Shown: positions 50,591 through 57,822 of the stretch, piece by piece
Layout: each line of letters opens with the position of its first letter
How positions within the stretch are numbered: position 1 is the first letter of the stretch
Assembly: GCF_024172125.1 (NCBI RefSeq)
Contig: NZ_JAMZEA010000002.1
Coordinates: 744,001-808,000 of the forward strand
Length of the DNA: 64,000 nucleotides
Source: Actinomadura rupiterrae
GTDB lineage: Bacteria > Actinomycetota > Actinomycetes > Streptosporangiales > Streptosporangiaceae
Reading direction: 5' to 3'
Position numbers and translations under genes: made by a program
The notes under the pieces: generated by a model
What the model was told of the DNA's origin: nothing
Databases searched by the model: none
Seen by the model: only the letters and a program-made list of their open reading frames with translations

Positions 50591-52311
50591 GCACGGCCGC
50601 GCTGCTGCCGATGGCGGTCGTGCTGCCGCTGACCGCGGCGGCGCTCGCGCCGCTGCTGGCCCGCCTGGACCGGCGGCTGCCGCTGCTCGCCGGGCTGCTC
50701 GCGCTGGCGGGCGCGGGCGCTGTCCTGCTGCGCGCCCTGCCGGACGTGCTGGACGGCCGCCCGGTCGGGACCCGGCTCGGCGGCCAGGCCGGGGTGATCG
50801 CGATCGTCTTCACCGCCGACCCGCTCGGCACGCTGTTCGCGCTGGTCACCGCGCTCGTCGGGGCGATCCTGCTGGTCTACACGCTGTCCGAGCTCGGCGG
50901 GCTCGGGGGCCGCGAGCTCGGCGGGTACGCCGCGCTGTGCCTGCTGCTGCTCGGCGCGCTGATCGGCTCCGCCCTCACCGCCGACCTGTTCAACCTGTTC
51001 GTCTGGTTCGAGGTCGCCGCGCTCGCGTCCTACGGCCTGACCGGCTTCTTCCTGGAGCGGCCGATCGCGCTGGAGGCCGCGTTCAAGATCCTCGTGCTGA
51101 CCACGGTCGCGAGCTTCGGCGTGTTCGTCGGCACCGGCATGCTCTACGCCCGGCACGGCGCGCTGAACCTCGGCATCCTGCACGACTCGCTCGGCGTCGC
51201 GACCGGCGTCGCCGACCTGGTCGCGCTGGCGCTGCTGATCGGCGGGTACGCGACCAAGGCGGGCCTGGTGCCGTTCCACACCTGGCTCCCGGACGCGCAC
51301 ACCGCCGCGCCCGGCCCGGTCTCCGCGCTGTTCTCGGGCCTGATGGTGAACCTCGGGATCGTCGTCCTGGCGCGGCTCGGCTACCAGGTGTTCCCGTCGT
51401 CGCAGGTGCCGATCATGGGGCTGCTGATGGTCCTGGGCCTGGTCTCGGCGCTGGTCGGGGCGGCCCTCGCGCTCCGCCAGGACGACCTGAAGCGGCTGCT
51501 GTCCTACGACACCGTCTCGCAGATGGGCGTGATCACGGTCGGGCTCGCCAGCGGCACGGCGTCCGGCGCGGCGGGCGGTGTCTACCACCTGCTCAACCAC
51601 GCGCTGTTCAAGTCGCTGCTGTTCCTGTGCGCCGGGGCGATCGTGCACCGGACGGGCCTGACGAACCTGTCCGACATGGGCGGACTCGCCCGCCGCATGC
51701 CGGTGGTCGCGGTCGCGTTCCTGGTCGGCGTCGCGTCCATCGCGGGCGTGCCGCCGCTGAACGGTTACGCGTCGCTGTCGCTCATCCACCACGGGCTGGA
51801 GACGACGCACCAGACCATCCCGGCAGTGCTGCTCGCGGTAGCGCAGGCCGTCACGGTCGCCGCGCTCGCCCGCGCGGCCTGGCTCGCGTTCTTCGCGCGC
51901 AAGGACCCGCCGGAGTTCACCGAGCGGCCGCGTCCGGGCATGGTGACCGGCTTCCTGTCCCTCGCGGCCTGCTGCGTCGCGCTCGGCGTGCTGTCCCGGC
52001 CGGTCGTGGAGCACGCCATGAAACCGGCGGCCGGAGCCCTCGTCCACGGGGACCTCTACGCCTCGGCCGCGCGCGGGAAGGTCACGCCCATCCCGGCCCC
52101 GGATGTCACGCTCCACTACCTCGCGCCGTCCTCGCTGCTGCTCACGCTCGGCTGCCTGCTCGCGGGGCTCGTCCTGGCCCGGGTGAGCGGACGCGTGGTC
52201 GACGCGCCTCCGCTGCGGCGGCTCGCGGCCCTGCACAACGGCTCGGTGAACGACTACGCGGCGCTCGCCGCGGCGGGCACCCTCGCCGTCGCGCTGGCCG
52301 TCCTCACGTGA
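50587..52311 (+). CDS. mnhD: Na+/H+ antiporter subunit D (MnhD/NuoN-M-like)
   Basis: A 574-residue proton-pumping-type membrane protein with ~14 helices. Landmarks are VWFEVAALASYGLTGFFLE, TKAGLVPFHTWLPDAHTAAP with its conserved Lys and His, LLSYDTVSQMGVITVGLA and YHLLNHALFKSLLFLCAG. It is the only large NuoL/M/N-type subunit in the operon; no NuoL-like MrpA is encoded. The operon order E-F-G-DUF4040-(MbhE+B)-C-D equals the antiporter module of membrane-bound hydrogenases. It should exchange Na+ or another monovalent cation for protons. Confidence 0.93.
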   Translation: MSTAALLPMAVVLPLTAAALAPLLARLDRRLPLLAGLLALAGAGAVLLRALPDVLDGRPVGTRLGGQAGVIAIVFTADPLGTLFALVTALVGAILLVYTLSELGGLGGRELGGYAALCLLLLGALIGSALTADLFNLFVWFEVAALASYGLTGFFLERPIALEAAFKILVLTTVASFGVFVGTGMLYARHGALNLGILHDSLGVATGVADLVALALLIGGYATKAGLVPFHTWLPDAHTAAPGPVSALFSGLMVNLGIVVLARLGYQVFPSSQVPIMGLLMVLGLVSALVGAALALRQDDLKRLLSYDTVSQMGVITVGLASGTASGAAGGVYHLLNHALFKSLLFLCAGAIVHRTGLTNLSDMGGLARRMPVVAVAFLVGVASIAGVPPLNGYASLSLIHHGLETTHQTIPAVLLAVAQAVTVAALARAAWLAFFARKDPPEFTERPRPGMVTGFLSLAACCVALGVLSRPVVEHAMKPAAGALVHGDLYASAARGKVTPIPAPDVTLHYLAPSSLLLTLGCLLAGLVLARVSGRVVDAPPLRRLAALHNGSVNDYAALAAAGTLAVALAVLT

Positions 52312-52330
52312 TCGCGGACGACTCTTGGTT

Positions 52331-52354
52331 GTTTAGTGACGCCAGAATGGGAAT
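52331..52354 (+). promoter_or_regulatory. SigB/SigF-type promoter (GTTT-N14-GGGAAT)
   Basis: GTTT (52331-52334), 14 bp and GGGAAT (52349-52354) lie ~80 bp upstream of the SAP-like protein gene and just after mnhD. The spacing is identical to the sites at 45940 and 52930. Confidence 0.55.
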
Positions 52355-52435
52355 GGAGCTGTATGGGCGTTTCGCCCGCGTCCGCGGAGCGTGACAGCAG
52401 AGCGGCGCTGACAGACCGAAGAGGGGAGCCCGGTC

Positions 52436-52768
52436 ATGCCGCAGCAGGCATGGGGAAACAAGCGTGAACGCCAGTACGAGCACATCAAGGAATCGGAGAA
52501 GGACCAGGGCGCTTCCAACCGCCGCGCGGAGGAGATCGCCGCGCGGACGGTCAACAAGGCGCGCGCCCGGAGCGGCGAATCCGAGACCGCCAGCAAGTCG
52601 TCCACCCAGGACATCTCGTCCGGCCGGCGCGGTGGCCTGCGGTCCGGGACGTCCCGCACCAAGGGCCGGACCAAGGACCAGCTGTACCACGAGGCGAAGC
52701 GCCGGAACATCAAGGGCCGTTCCTCCATGACGAAGGCGGAACTGCAAAAGGTGCTCGGCGGGGGATAG
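52436..52768 (+). CDS. Basic protein with C-terminal SAP/Rho-N-like domain
   Basis: A 110-residue basic, largely disordered protein. The N-terminal ~75 residues are rich in Lys, Arg, Glu and Ser (WGNKRERQYEHIKESEKDQG). The C-terminal ~35 residues (KGRTKDQLYHEAKRRNIKGR, then SSMTKAELQKVLG) match the helix-extended-helix pattern of SAP/Rho N-terminal domains that bind nucleic acid. Similar proteins are often labelled plasmid stabilization protein. A SigB-type promoter pattern upstream suggests stress induction. The function is unknown; DNA or RNA binding is inferred. Confidence 0.82.
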   Translation: MPQQAWGNKRERQYEHIKESEKDQGASNRRAEEIAARTVNKARARSGESETASKSSTQDISSGRRGGLRSGTSRTKGRTKDQLYHEAKRRNIKGRSSMTKAELQKVLGGG

Positions 52769-52794
52769 CGCCGGGCCGGCACGGCGCCCGGAAC

Positions 52795-52822
52795 GGCCGG
52801 ATGCGGAGGGACGCGTCCGGCC
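52795..52822 (+). terminator. Hairpin after the SAP-like gene
   Basis: GGCCGGA (52795-52801) and TCCGGCC (52816-52822) form a 7-bp stem with an inner GCG/CGC pair set, followed by GCTTTCG. It probably ends the SAP-like transcript. The rest of the gap to 52929 shows nothing else. Confidence 0.5.
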
Positions 52823-52929
52823 GCTTTCGCGTGCGCGCGTTCGTGCGCCCGTTCGTGCGCGCGTGACGTTCGCGTGCGCATTACGGATGTCCAGAACACC
52901 GACCGGGACGCGAATTCCGGTGTCCCGAA

Positions 52930-52953
52930 GTTTGGATGCATTGGGTCGGGTAC
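52930..52953 (+). promoter_or_regulatory. SigB/SigF-type promoter of the gas-vesicle cluster (GTTT-N14-GGGTAC)
   Basis: GTTT (52930-52933), 14 bp and GGGTAC (52948-52953) lie 57 bp before the first gene of the gvp cluster. This is the closest match in the window to the actinobacterial SigB consensus. It implies stress or osmotic control of the gas-vesicle operon. Confidence 0.6.
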
Positions 52954-53010
52954 AGCGCACCACTACGGCGATCGAGAAACGCCGCCGAATCGTCAGAAGG
53001 GTGCAGAGAA

Positions 53011-53502
53011 ATGCCTTCGGCTTCCGGCAAGGACACGGCCCGGCGCGCCGGTGCGTCCTCCAAGAGGGCGTCCGCGTCGAGGACCGCGTCCGCCGCCAAG
53101 AAGCGCACCTCCGCCGCAGCGGCCGCGAAGACCACCGCCACCTCGAAGACCGCCGAGGCCGCCAAGGGCGGCAGGAACCTCAAGGACGTCAAGGACGCGA
53201 AGAGCCTGAAGAGCGCCGGGAAGGCCGCGGGAGCGGTCAAGGACGGCGCGGGCTCGGCCGCCACGAACGCGGCGGCCTCCGCGCGCCGCACCGGCGAGAC
53301 CGTCGGCCGCGGCGTCCAGGACGGCGTGACCACCGCCGCGCGGCAGCTGTCCGCCGTCCCCGCACTGGTCGGGAAGCTGGCGGCGCTCGCCAACGTGAAG
53401 CGCGTGCTGGCCGCGACCGGGGCGGTGGCCGCCGGTGTGACGGCCGCCGCCGTGGCCCGCAAGGCCACCCGCAAGCAGACCCGCCGCGGCCGCCGGCACT
53501 GA
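53011..53502 (+). CDS. Lys/Ala-rich histone H1-like protein heading the gvp cluster
   Basis: A 163-residue, very basic, low-complexity protein. The N-terminal part is built from Ala, Lys, Ser and Thr ([20 protein letters not shown]), followed by [14 protein letters not shown] repeats. A more ordered C-terminal stretch ([20 protein letters not shown], then [20 protein letters not shown]) looks like a helical hydrophobic segment with a basic tail. AGAAGGG precedes the ATG. Actinobacterial gvp clusters carry similar poorly defined proteins, but no Gvp letter can be assigned. It could bind DNA or the vesicle shell. Confidence 0.75.
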   Translation: MPSASGKDTARRAGASSKRASASRTASAAKKRTSAAAAAKTTATSKTAEAAKGGRNLKDVKDAKSLKSAGKAAGAVKDGAGSAATNAAASARRTGETVGRGVQDGVTTAARQLSAVPALVGKLAALANVKRVLAATGAVAAGVTAAAVARKATRKQTRRGRRH

Positions 53503-53581
53503 CCGCGCCGCGGCGACCCCCCCGCGCCGGGGGACGGCCCTGACCGGCCGGAACCCGGCGCCCTCCAAAGGAGTTGATGAC

Positions 53582-54031
53582 ATGACTGGGCCCATCGCCC
53601 AGCAGACCTCGGGCACCAGCTACGTGCAGAACGGAGGCGGCGGCGGGCGCGGCACCAGCGGCCTCGCCGACGTGGTCGACCTGATCCTGGAAAAGGGACT
53701 GGTCATCGACGTGTACGCGCGCGTCGCGCTGGTCGGCATCGAGATCCTCACCGTGGACGTGCGGATCGTCGTCGCCAGCGTCGACACCTACCTGCGGTTC
53801 GCGCAGGCGGTCAACCGCCTCGACATCGCGCACGACGGCACCGCGCAGGGCCTGCCGGAGTTCGTCGGCGGGCTGGAGGAGTCCGGCGCCAAGCGCAAGA
53901 CCAAGGGGATGCTCAGCGGTGCGCAGGAGCGCATCAAGGAGACCCTCGGCGGCGACGATGACGACTCCGACTCCAAGTCGAAGCGGCCGGCCCGCCGGCG
54001 CGGGAGCAAGGACGAGGAGGACGACAAGTGA
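53582..54031 (+). CDS. gvpA: Gas vesicle structural protein GvpA
   Basis: A 149-residue GvpA-family protein. The shell-forming core (~26-85) reads [47 protein letters not shown], split here only by position, and contains the conserved coil-alpha-beta-beta-alpha pattern. A long C-terminal tail is acidic then basic ([19 protein letters not shown]), as in Streptomyces-type GvpA. AAGGAG sits 9 nt before the ATG. It forms the ribs of gas-filled protein shells. It overlaps the following gvpF gene by 4 nt. Confidence 0.93.
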   Translation: MTGPIAQQTSGTSYVQNGGGGGRGTSGLADVVDLILEKGLVIDVYARVALVGIEILTVDVRIVVASVDTYLRFAQAVNRLDIAHDGTAQGLPEFVGGLEESGAKRKTKGMLSGAQERIKETLGGDDDDSDSKSKRPARRRGSKDEEDDK

Positions 54032-54798
54032 GCGCCTCCGAACCCACCACCCCCACCGCACCGCAGTACGTCTACGGCGTCGTCCGCTCGGACGCGGAGC
54101 TGCCCGAGGGCCTCACCGGCCTGGACGGGCAGCCCGTCAAGCTCATCCGGCACGAGCGGGTGGCCGCGCTCATCAGCGACCTGCCGCAGGGCCGGGCGCT
54201 CGGCGAGCGCGCCGACCTGGTCGCCCACCAGAGCGTCCTCCAGGCGTTCGTGGACGCGGGCGCCGCGGTGCTGCCGTTCCGCTTCGGCGCGGCGATGGCC
54301 GGCGCCGACGCCGTCCGCGACGAGCTGCTCGCGGCCAATGCCGACCGGCTCGCCGCCGTCCTGGAGTCGATCGACGGCCGCGTCGCCGTCCGCGTCAAGG
54401 GCCGCTACGAGCAGGACGCGGTGCTACGCGAGGTGCTCGCGGGCGACCCGGAGATCGCGGAGCTGTCCGAGCGGCTGCGCGGCGTCCCCGAGGACGCCGC
54501 CGACGCCGTCTACTACGACCGCGTCCGGCTCGGCGAGATGATCGTCGGGGCGCTGCGGGAGCGCCGCGCGAACGACTCCGCGCGGCTGCTCACCGCGCTC
54601 GCGCCGCTCGCCGAGGCGGTCTCCGCGCACGAGCCCGTCCGGGACGAGGACGTCGTGGACGCCTCGCTCCTGGTCGCGGCCGGCGAGCGGGACCGCTTCG
54701 AGAAGGCGGTCGAGGGCCTCGCCGAGGAGAACCGGGACCGCATCAGCCTGCGGCTCGTCGGGCCGCTGCCGCCGTACGACTTCGTCCCGGAGGGCTGA
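54028..54798 (+). CDS. gvpF: Gas vesicle protein GvpF/GvpL family, first copy
   Basis: A 256-residue GvpL/GvpF protein. [21 protein letters not shown] at the N-terminus, [19 protein letters not shown] and the C-terminal [16 protein letters not shown] are typical. GvpF sits at the inner, gas-facing surface in other organisms and is needed for assembly. It overlaps gvpA (GTGA) and gvpG (TGATG). Confidence 0.93.
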   Translation: MSASEPTTPTAPQYVYGVVRSDAELPEGLTGLDGQPVKLIRHERVAALISDLPQGRALGERADLVAHQSVLQAFVDAGAAVLPFRFGAAMAGADAVRDELLAANADRLAAVLESIDGRVAVRVKGRYEQDAVLREVLAGDPEIAELSERLRGVPEDAADAVYYDRVRLGEMIVGALRERRANDSARLLTALAPLAEAVSAHEPVRDEDVVDASLLVAAGERDRFEKAVEGLAEENRDRISLRLVGPLPPYDFVPEG

Positions 54799-55031
54799 TG
54801 GGCCTGTTCACCGGGCTGCTCACGCTGCCGCTCGCCCCCGTCCGCGGGGTCGTGTGGCTGGCCGAGGTCATCCAGGAGCAGGCCGAGGCCGAGCTCTACG
54901 ACCCCGGCCGTCTCGCGGCCGAGATGCAGGGCATCGCCGACGCCGTCGCGGCCGGTGAGATGAGCGACGCCGAGGCCGCCGAGGCCGAGGAGGGGCTCAT
55001 CGCCCGGCTGCGCGGCAACGGCCCGGGATGA
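54798..55031 (+). CDS. gvpG: Gas vesicle protein GvpG
   Basis: A 77-residue helical protein beginning [25 protein letters not shown], the conserved GvpG membrane-like N-terminus, and continuing as an acidic helix (AEMQGIADAVAAGEMSDAEA). It is an assembly chaperone in gvp clusters. The ATG overlaps the gvpF stop by one base; GGAG lies upstream. Confidence 0.92.
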   Translation: MGLFTGLLTLPLAPVRGVVWLAEVIQEQAEAELYDPGRLAAEMQGIADAVAAGEMSDAEAAEAEEGLIARLRGNGPG

Positions 55032-55351
55032 CCGCCGGTGCGACGTCCGCGAAGAAGACCACGACCGGGGTGCGGAGGGACGCCATGACATCCGCTCAGG
55101 AGGCGGCCGAGCAGGCCGTCGCGCAGGTCGCGGACCTGACCGGCCGCGACCCGGAGAGCGTCGTCGGCCTCGAACGGCTGGAGGACGGCTGGGCCGTCAC
55201 GGTCGAGGTCGTGGAGGCCCACCGCATCCCCGACTCCGCCGACATCCTCGCCTGCTACCGCGTCGAGCTGACCGGTGACGGCGACCTGGCGGGCTACCGC
55301 CGCACGCAGCGCTACTCGCGCGGCCACGTGGACGGACGCCACCGCACCTGA
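55028..55351 (+). CDS. gvpO: Gas vesicle protein GvpO
   Basis: A 107-residue GvpO-family protein. The diagnostic region is QVADLTGRDPESVVGLERLE and GWAVTVEVVEAHRIPDSADILA, ending in YRVELTGDGDLAGYRRTQRYSRG-type residues. The first ~28 residues are basic and may be absent if translation begins at the ATG at 55085. The GvpO role is accessory, possibly regulatory. It overlaps gvpG by 4 nt. Confidence 0.9.
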   Translation: MTAGATSAKKTTTGVRRDAMTSAQEAAEQAVAQVADLTGRDPESVVGLERLEDGWAVTVEVVEAHRIPDSADILACYRVELTGDGDLAGYRRTQRYSRGHVDGRHRT

Positions 55352-55400
55352 ACGGAGCGGCGGGCGTCCGTCCGGGCCGCCGCCACGAGGGGGAACCGCC

Positions 55401-55874
55401 TTGACCGACATGTCCTGGACCGGAGCGCGGTCGCCCGCGCGAACCGTGTCCGCCGACAGGCAGAGCGCGAACCTCGCCGACATCCTCGAACGCGTCCTGG
55501 ACAAGGGCATCGTGATCGTCGGCGACATACGCGTGAACCTGCTCGACATCGAACTGCTGACCATCAAGCTGCGGCTTCTGGTCGCCTCCGTCGACCGCGC
55601 CAAGGAGATGGGCATCGACTGGTGGGAGCACGACCCGTCGCTGTCCTCGCGCGCGCGGCCCGCCGCCGAGGGCTCCCGGACGGCCGTCGGCGGCGCCGGG
55701 CGGGACGAGCTGGAGGCCGAGAACCGCCGCCTCCGCGACCGCCTCGCCGCGCTGGAGGCTGCCTCCGCCTCCGCCGACGCCTCGCAGCGGACCGAGATCA
55801 GGGACGTCCCCGAGGACGCGCAGGACGGCGCGCGGAAGGACACATCCGAGCACGCACGGAAGGAGAGGCCGTGA
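55401..55874 (+). CDS. gvpJ: Gas vesicle protein GvpJ (GvpA-like minor shell protein)
   Basis: A 157-residue protein whose GvpA-like core (SANLADILERVLDKGIVIVG, RVNLLDIELLTIKLRLLVAS) is followed by the GvpJ hallmark KEMGIDWWEHDPSL. The C-terminal tail has a short coiled coil (LEAENRRLRDRLAALEAA). The TTG at 55401 is preferred because GAGGGGG lies 7 nt upstream; the ATG at 55410 is 16 nt away. Minor shell proteins of this type shape the conical ends. Confidence 0.9.
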   Translation: MTDMSWTGARSPARTVSADRQSANLADILERVLDKGIVIVGDIRVNLLDIELLTIKLRLLVASVDRAKEMGIDWWEHDPSLSSRARPAAEGSRTAVGGAGRDELEAENRRLRDRLAALEAASASADASQRTEIRDVPEDAQDGARKDTSEHARKERP

Positions 55875-56719
55875 GCGGGACCGCGATCTATCTGTACGGG
55901 GTGGCGCGCGGGCTGGCGCCGTCCGCGCTGGACGGCGTGACCGGTGTCGGCGGCGCGCCGGTCCGGACGGTCGTCCACCCGGAGTCGGGGCTCGCGGCGC
56001 TGGTCGGCACGGTCGGCCTCGCCGAGTTCGGCGAGCGGGAGCTGCGCGAGAACCTGGAGGACCTGGGCTGGCTGGAGGCGACCGCGCGCGCCCACCACCA
56101 GGTCGTCGCGCTCGCCGCGCGCGAGGCGCCGACCGCGCCGGTCCGGATCGCGACGCTGTACCGCGACGACGACCGCGTCCGGGACGTCCTCGACCGCGAC
56201 CGGGACCGCCTGGCCGAGCTGCTCGACCGCATCACCGGACGCACCGAGTGGGGCGTGAAGGCGTACGCCGACGCGGGCGCAGCCGCCGCCCAGGAAGCGG
56301 CGGCCGTCCAGGAGCCCGAGCCCGCCGCGGACGAGTCGTCCGGCACGGCCTACCTGCGCCGCCGCCAGGCGCAGCGCCGCACCAGGCGGGCGGCACAGGA
56401 CCGCCTCACCGAGTACGCCCGCGACGTCCACGCCGAGCTGGCCGACCACGCCGTCGCGTCCCGGCAGCACGCCGCGCAGGACCCGCGCCTGTCCGGACGC
56501 CGCGACACGCTCATCCTCAACATGGCCTACCTCGTCGACGACGAGCAGGCCGAGGGGTTCCTCGCGGTCGCCAGGGCGATCGACCGGCGGCTGCCGGACG
56601 TGACCGTCGAGCTGACCGGCCCCTGGCCGCCGTACTCGTTCATCGACACCGCCGAGACGACGCCCACGGCCGCACACGCGCCCGAGCCCGCGGCCGGGGC
56701 GGAGGGGACGCGCCGGTGA
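55871..56719 (+). CDS. gvpL: Gas vesicle protein GvpL/GvpF family, second copy
   Basis: A 282-residue paralogue of the first GvpF. It begins TAIYLYGVARGLAPSALDGV, has APVRIATLYRDDDRVRDVLD and ends LTGPWPPYSFIDTAET. It contains an Ala/Glu-rich insert (~130-160) and a long Arg-rich helix. The GTG start overlaps gvpJ and the stop overlaps the next GvpA-like gene. Two GvpF/L copies are usual in actinobacterial clusters. Confidence 0.92.
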   Translation: MSGTAIYLYGVARGLAPSALDGVTGVGGAPVRTVVHPESGLAALVGTVGLAEFGERELRENLEDLGWLEATARAHHQVVALAAREAPTAPVRIATLYRDDDRVRDVLDRDRDRLAELLDRITGRTEWGVKAYADAGAAAAQEAAAVQEPEPAADESSGTAYLRRRQAQRRTRRAAQDRLTEYARDVHAELADHAVASRQHAAQDPRLSGRRDTLILNMAYLVDDEQAEGFLAVARAIDRRLPDVTVELTGPWPPYSFIDTAETTPTAAHAPEPAAGAEGTRR

Positions 56720-56931
56720 CGGCCGTCCTGGACACCGGCGACCCGGCCGTCCCGGCCGAGCGGCTCGCGCTGGTCGACCTGCTGGACCGGCTCCTCGCCG
56801 GAGGTGTCGTGCTCACCGGCGACCTGGTCATCTCCATCGCCGGGATCGACCTGGTCCGGGTCGACCTGCGGGCCGTGATCACGACCGTCCGCGATCAGCT
56901 CGACCTTGCGGAGGGGGAGGAGGAACCATGA
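56716..56931 (+). CDS. Short GvpA-like protein (GvpS/GvpM type)
   Basis: A 71-residue protein consisting only of the GvpA-like core: LALVDLLDRLLAGGVVLTGD, LVISIAGIDLVRVDLRAVIT and an acidic end. It corresponds by position (between gvpL and gvpK) to GvpS of Streptomyces clusters. It overlaps both neighbours by 4 nt. Confidence 0.88.
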   Translation: MTAVLDTGDPAVPAERLALVDLLDRLLAGGVVLTGDLVISIAGIDLVRVDLRAVITTVRDQLDLAEGEEEP

Positions 56932-57245
56932 TCGACAAGTCCCGGGTGTACTCGCCCGCCGCGCACCGCACCGCCCGCCGGCTCGACACCGACCCGGAGA
57001 ACGTCGAGCGCGACCTGGTGAAGCTCGTCCTGACCCTGGTCGAGCTGGTCCGGCAGCTGATGGAGCGGCAGGCGCTGCGCCGGGTGGACGACGGCAGCCT
57101 GACCGACGAGGAGACCGAGAGCCTGGGCCTGGCCCTGATGAACCTGGAGAAGGCCATGGCGCACCTGCGGGACCACTTCGAGCTGGCCCCCGAGGATCTC
57201 AACCTGGACCTCGGCCCGCTCGGCCCGCTCCTCCCGGAAGGCTGA
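56928..57245 (+). CDS. gvpK: Gas vesicle protein GvpK
   Basis: A 105-residue GvpK. ENVERDLVKLVLTLVELVRQLMERQALRRV-type residues (seen from ~28 on) and the C-terminal DLNLDLGPLGPLL are characteristic. It closes the cluster of A-F-G-O-J-L-S-K. Its 3' end is the first unit of a short tandem repeat. No gvpN or gvpV was found. Confidence 0.93.
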   Translation: MIDKSRVYSPAAHRTARRLDTDPENVERDLVKLVLTLVELVRQLMERQALRRVDDGSLTDEETESLGLALMNLEKAMAHLRDHFELAPEDLNLDLGPLGPLLPEG

Positions 57246-57293
57246 CACCGGAAGGACGACCCCCCGGAAGGACGCCCCCCGGAAGGACGCCCC
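57234..57293 (+). repeat. CCGGAAGG-based tandem repeat at the gvpK end
   Basis: Four units start CCGGAAGG, at 57234, 57248, 57264 and 57279 (14, 16, 15 and 15 bp). The last two are identical. The first unit contains the gvpK stop codon. Confidence 0.75.
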
Positions 57294-57337
57294 CCGCCTT
57301 CGTCCCGGGGGCCTGGCGTACCGCTAGGTTCCCGGGC

Positions 57338-57751
57338 ATGGTGAGTCCCCCGAAGTGGCCCGTGTCCGCGAAGGGCGTCGCCGCCGTCGACGGCCGCGTC
57401 CTCCTGCTGAAGAACGAACGCGACGAATGGGAGCTGCCCGGCGGGCGCCTCGAAGCGTCCGACGCGACGCCCGAGGCGGCGGTGGAGCGCGAGATCGAGG
57501 AGGAGTCCGGCTGGCGCGTCCAGGCCGGGCCGCTCCTGGACGTGTGGATCTACACGCCGCTGCCCGAGACGCACCCGCGGAGCCGGGTGGTGATCGTCAC
57601 CTACGGCTGCACCGTCCTGACCCCGGACGTCGAGCCGTTCCTGAGCCACGAGCACAAGCAGATCGGGCTGTTCGCCGCCGCCGACGTCCCGGGGCTGCGG
57701 ATGCCGGACGGCTACAGGAAGTCCATCGCCGCCTATTTCGCCCTGACCTGA
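57338..57751 (+). CDS. Nudix hydrolase
   Basis: A 137-residue Nudix protein. The Nudix box lies in ELPGGRLEASDATPEAAVE followed by REIEEESGW. The REUxEExGU core is intact, with one extra residue between the first Gly and the REU part compared with the strict consensus. Such enzymes hydrolyse nucleoside diphosphates linked to other groups; the substrate is unknown. TAGGTT lies 7 nt before the ATG and no Shine-Dalgarno is seen, pointing to a leaderless transcript. It is separate from the gvp operon. Confidence 0.92.
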   Translation: MVSPPKWPVSAKGVAAVDGRVLLLKNERDEWELPGGRLEASDATPEAAVEREIEEESGWRVQAGPLLDVWIYTPLPETHPRSRVVIVTYGCTVLTPDVEPFLSHEHKQIGLFAAADVPGLRMPDGYRKSIAAYFALT

Positions 57752-57822
57752 TACTCACTCTTAGTCCGCGCTTGATCGCTCTGGATGGTTAGGCGGCGGT
57801 ACCTCCTGGAATATCCAGGGGC

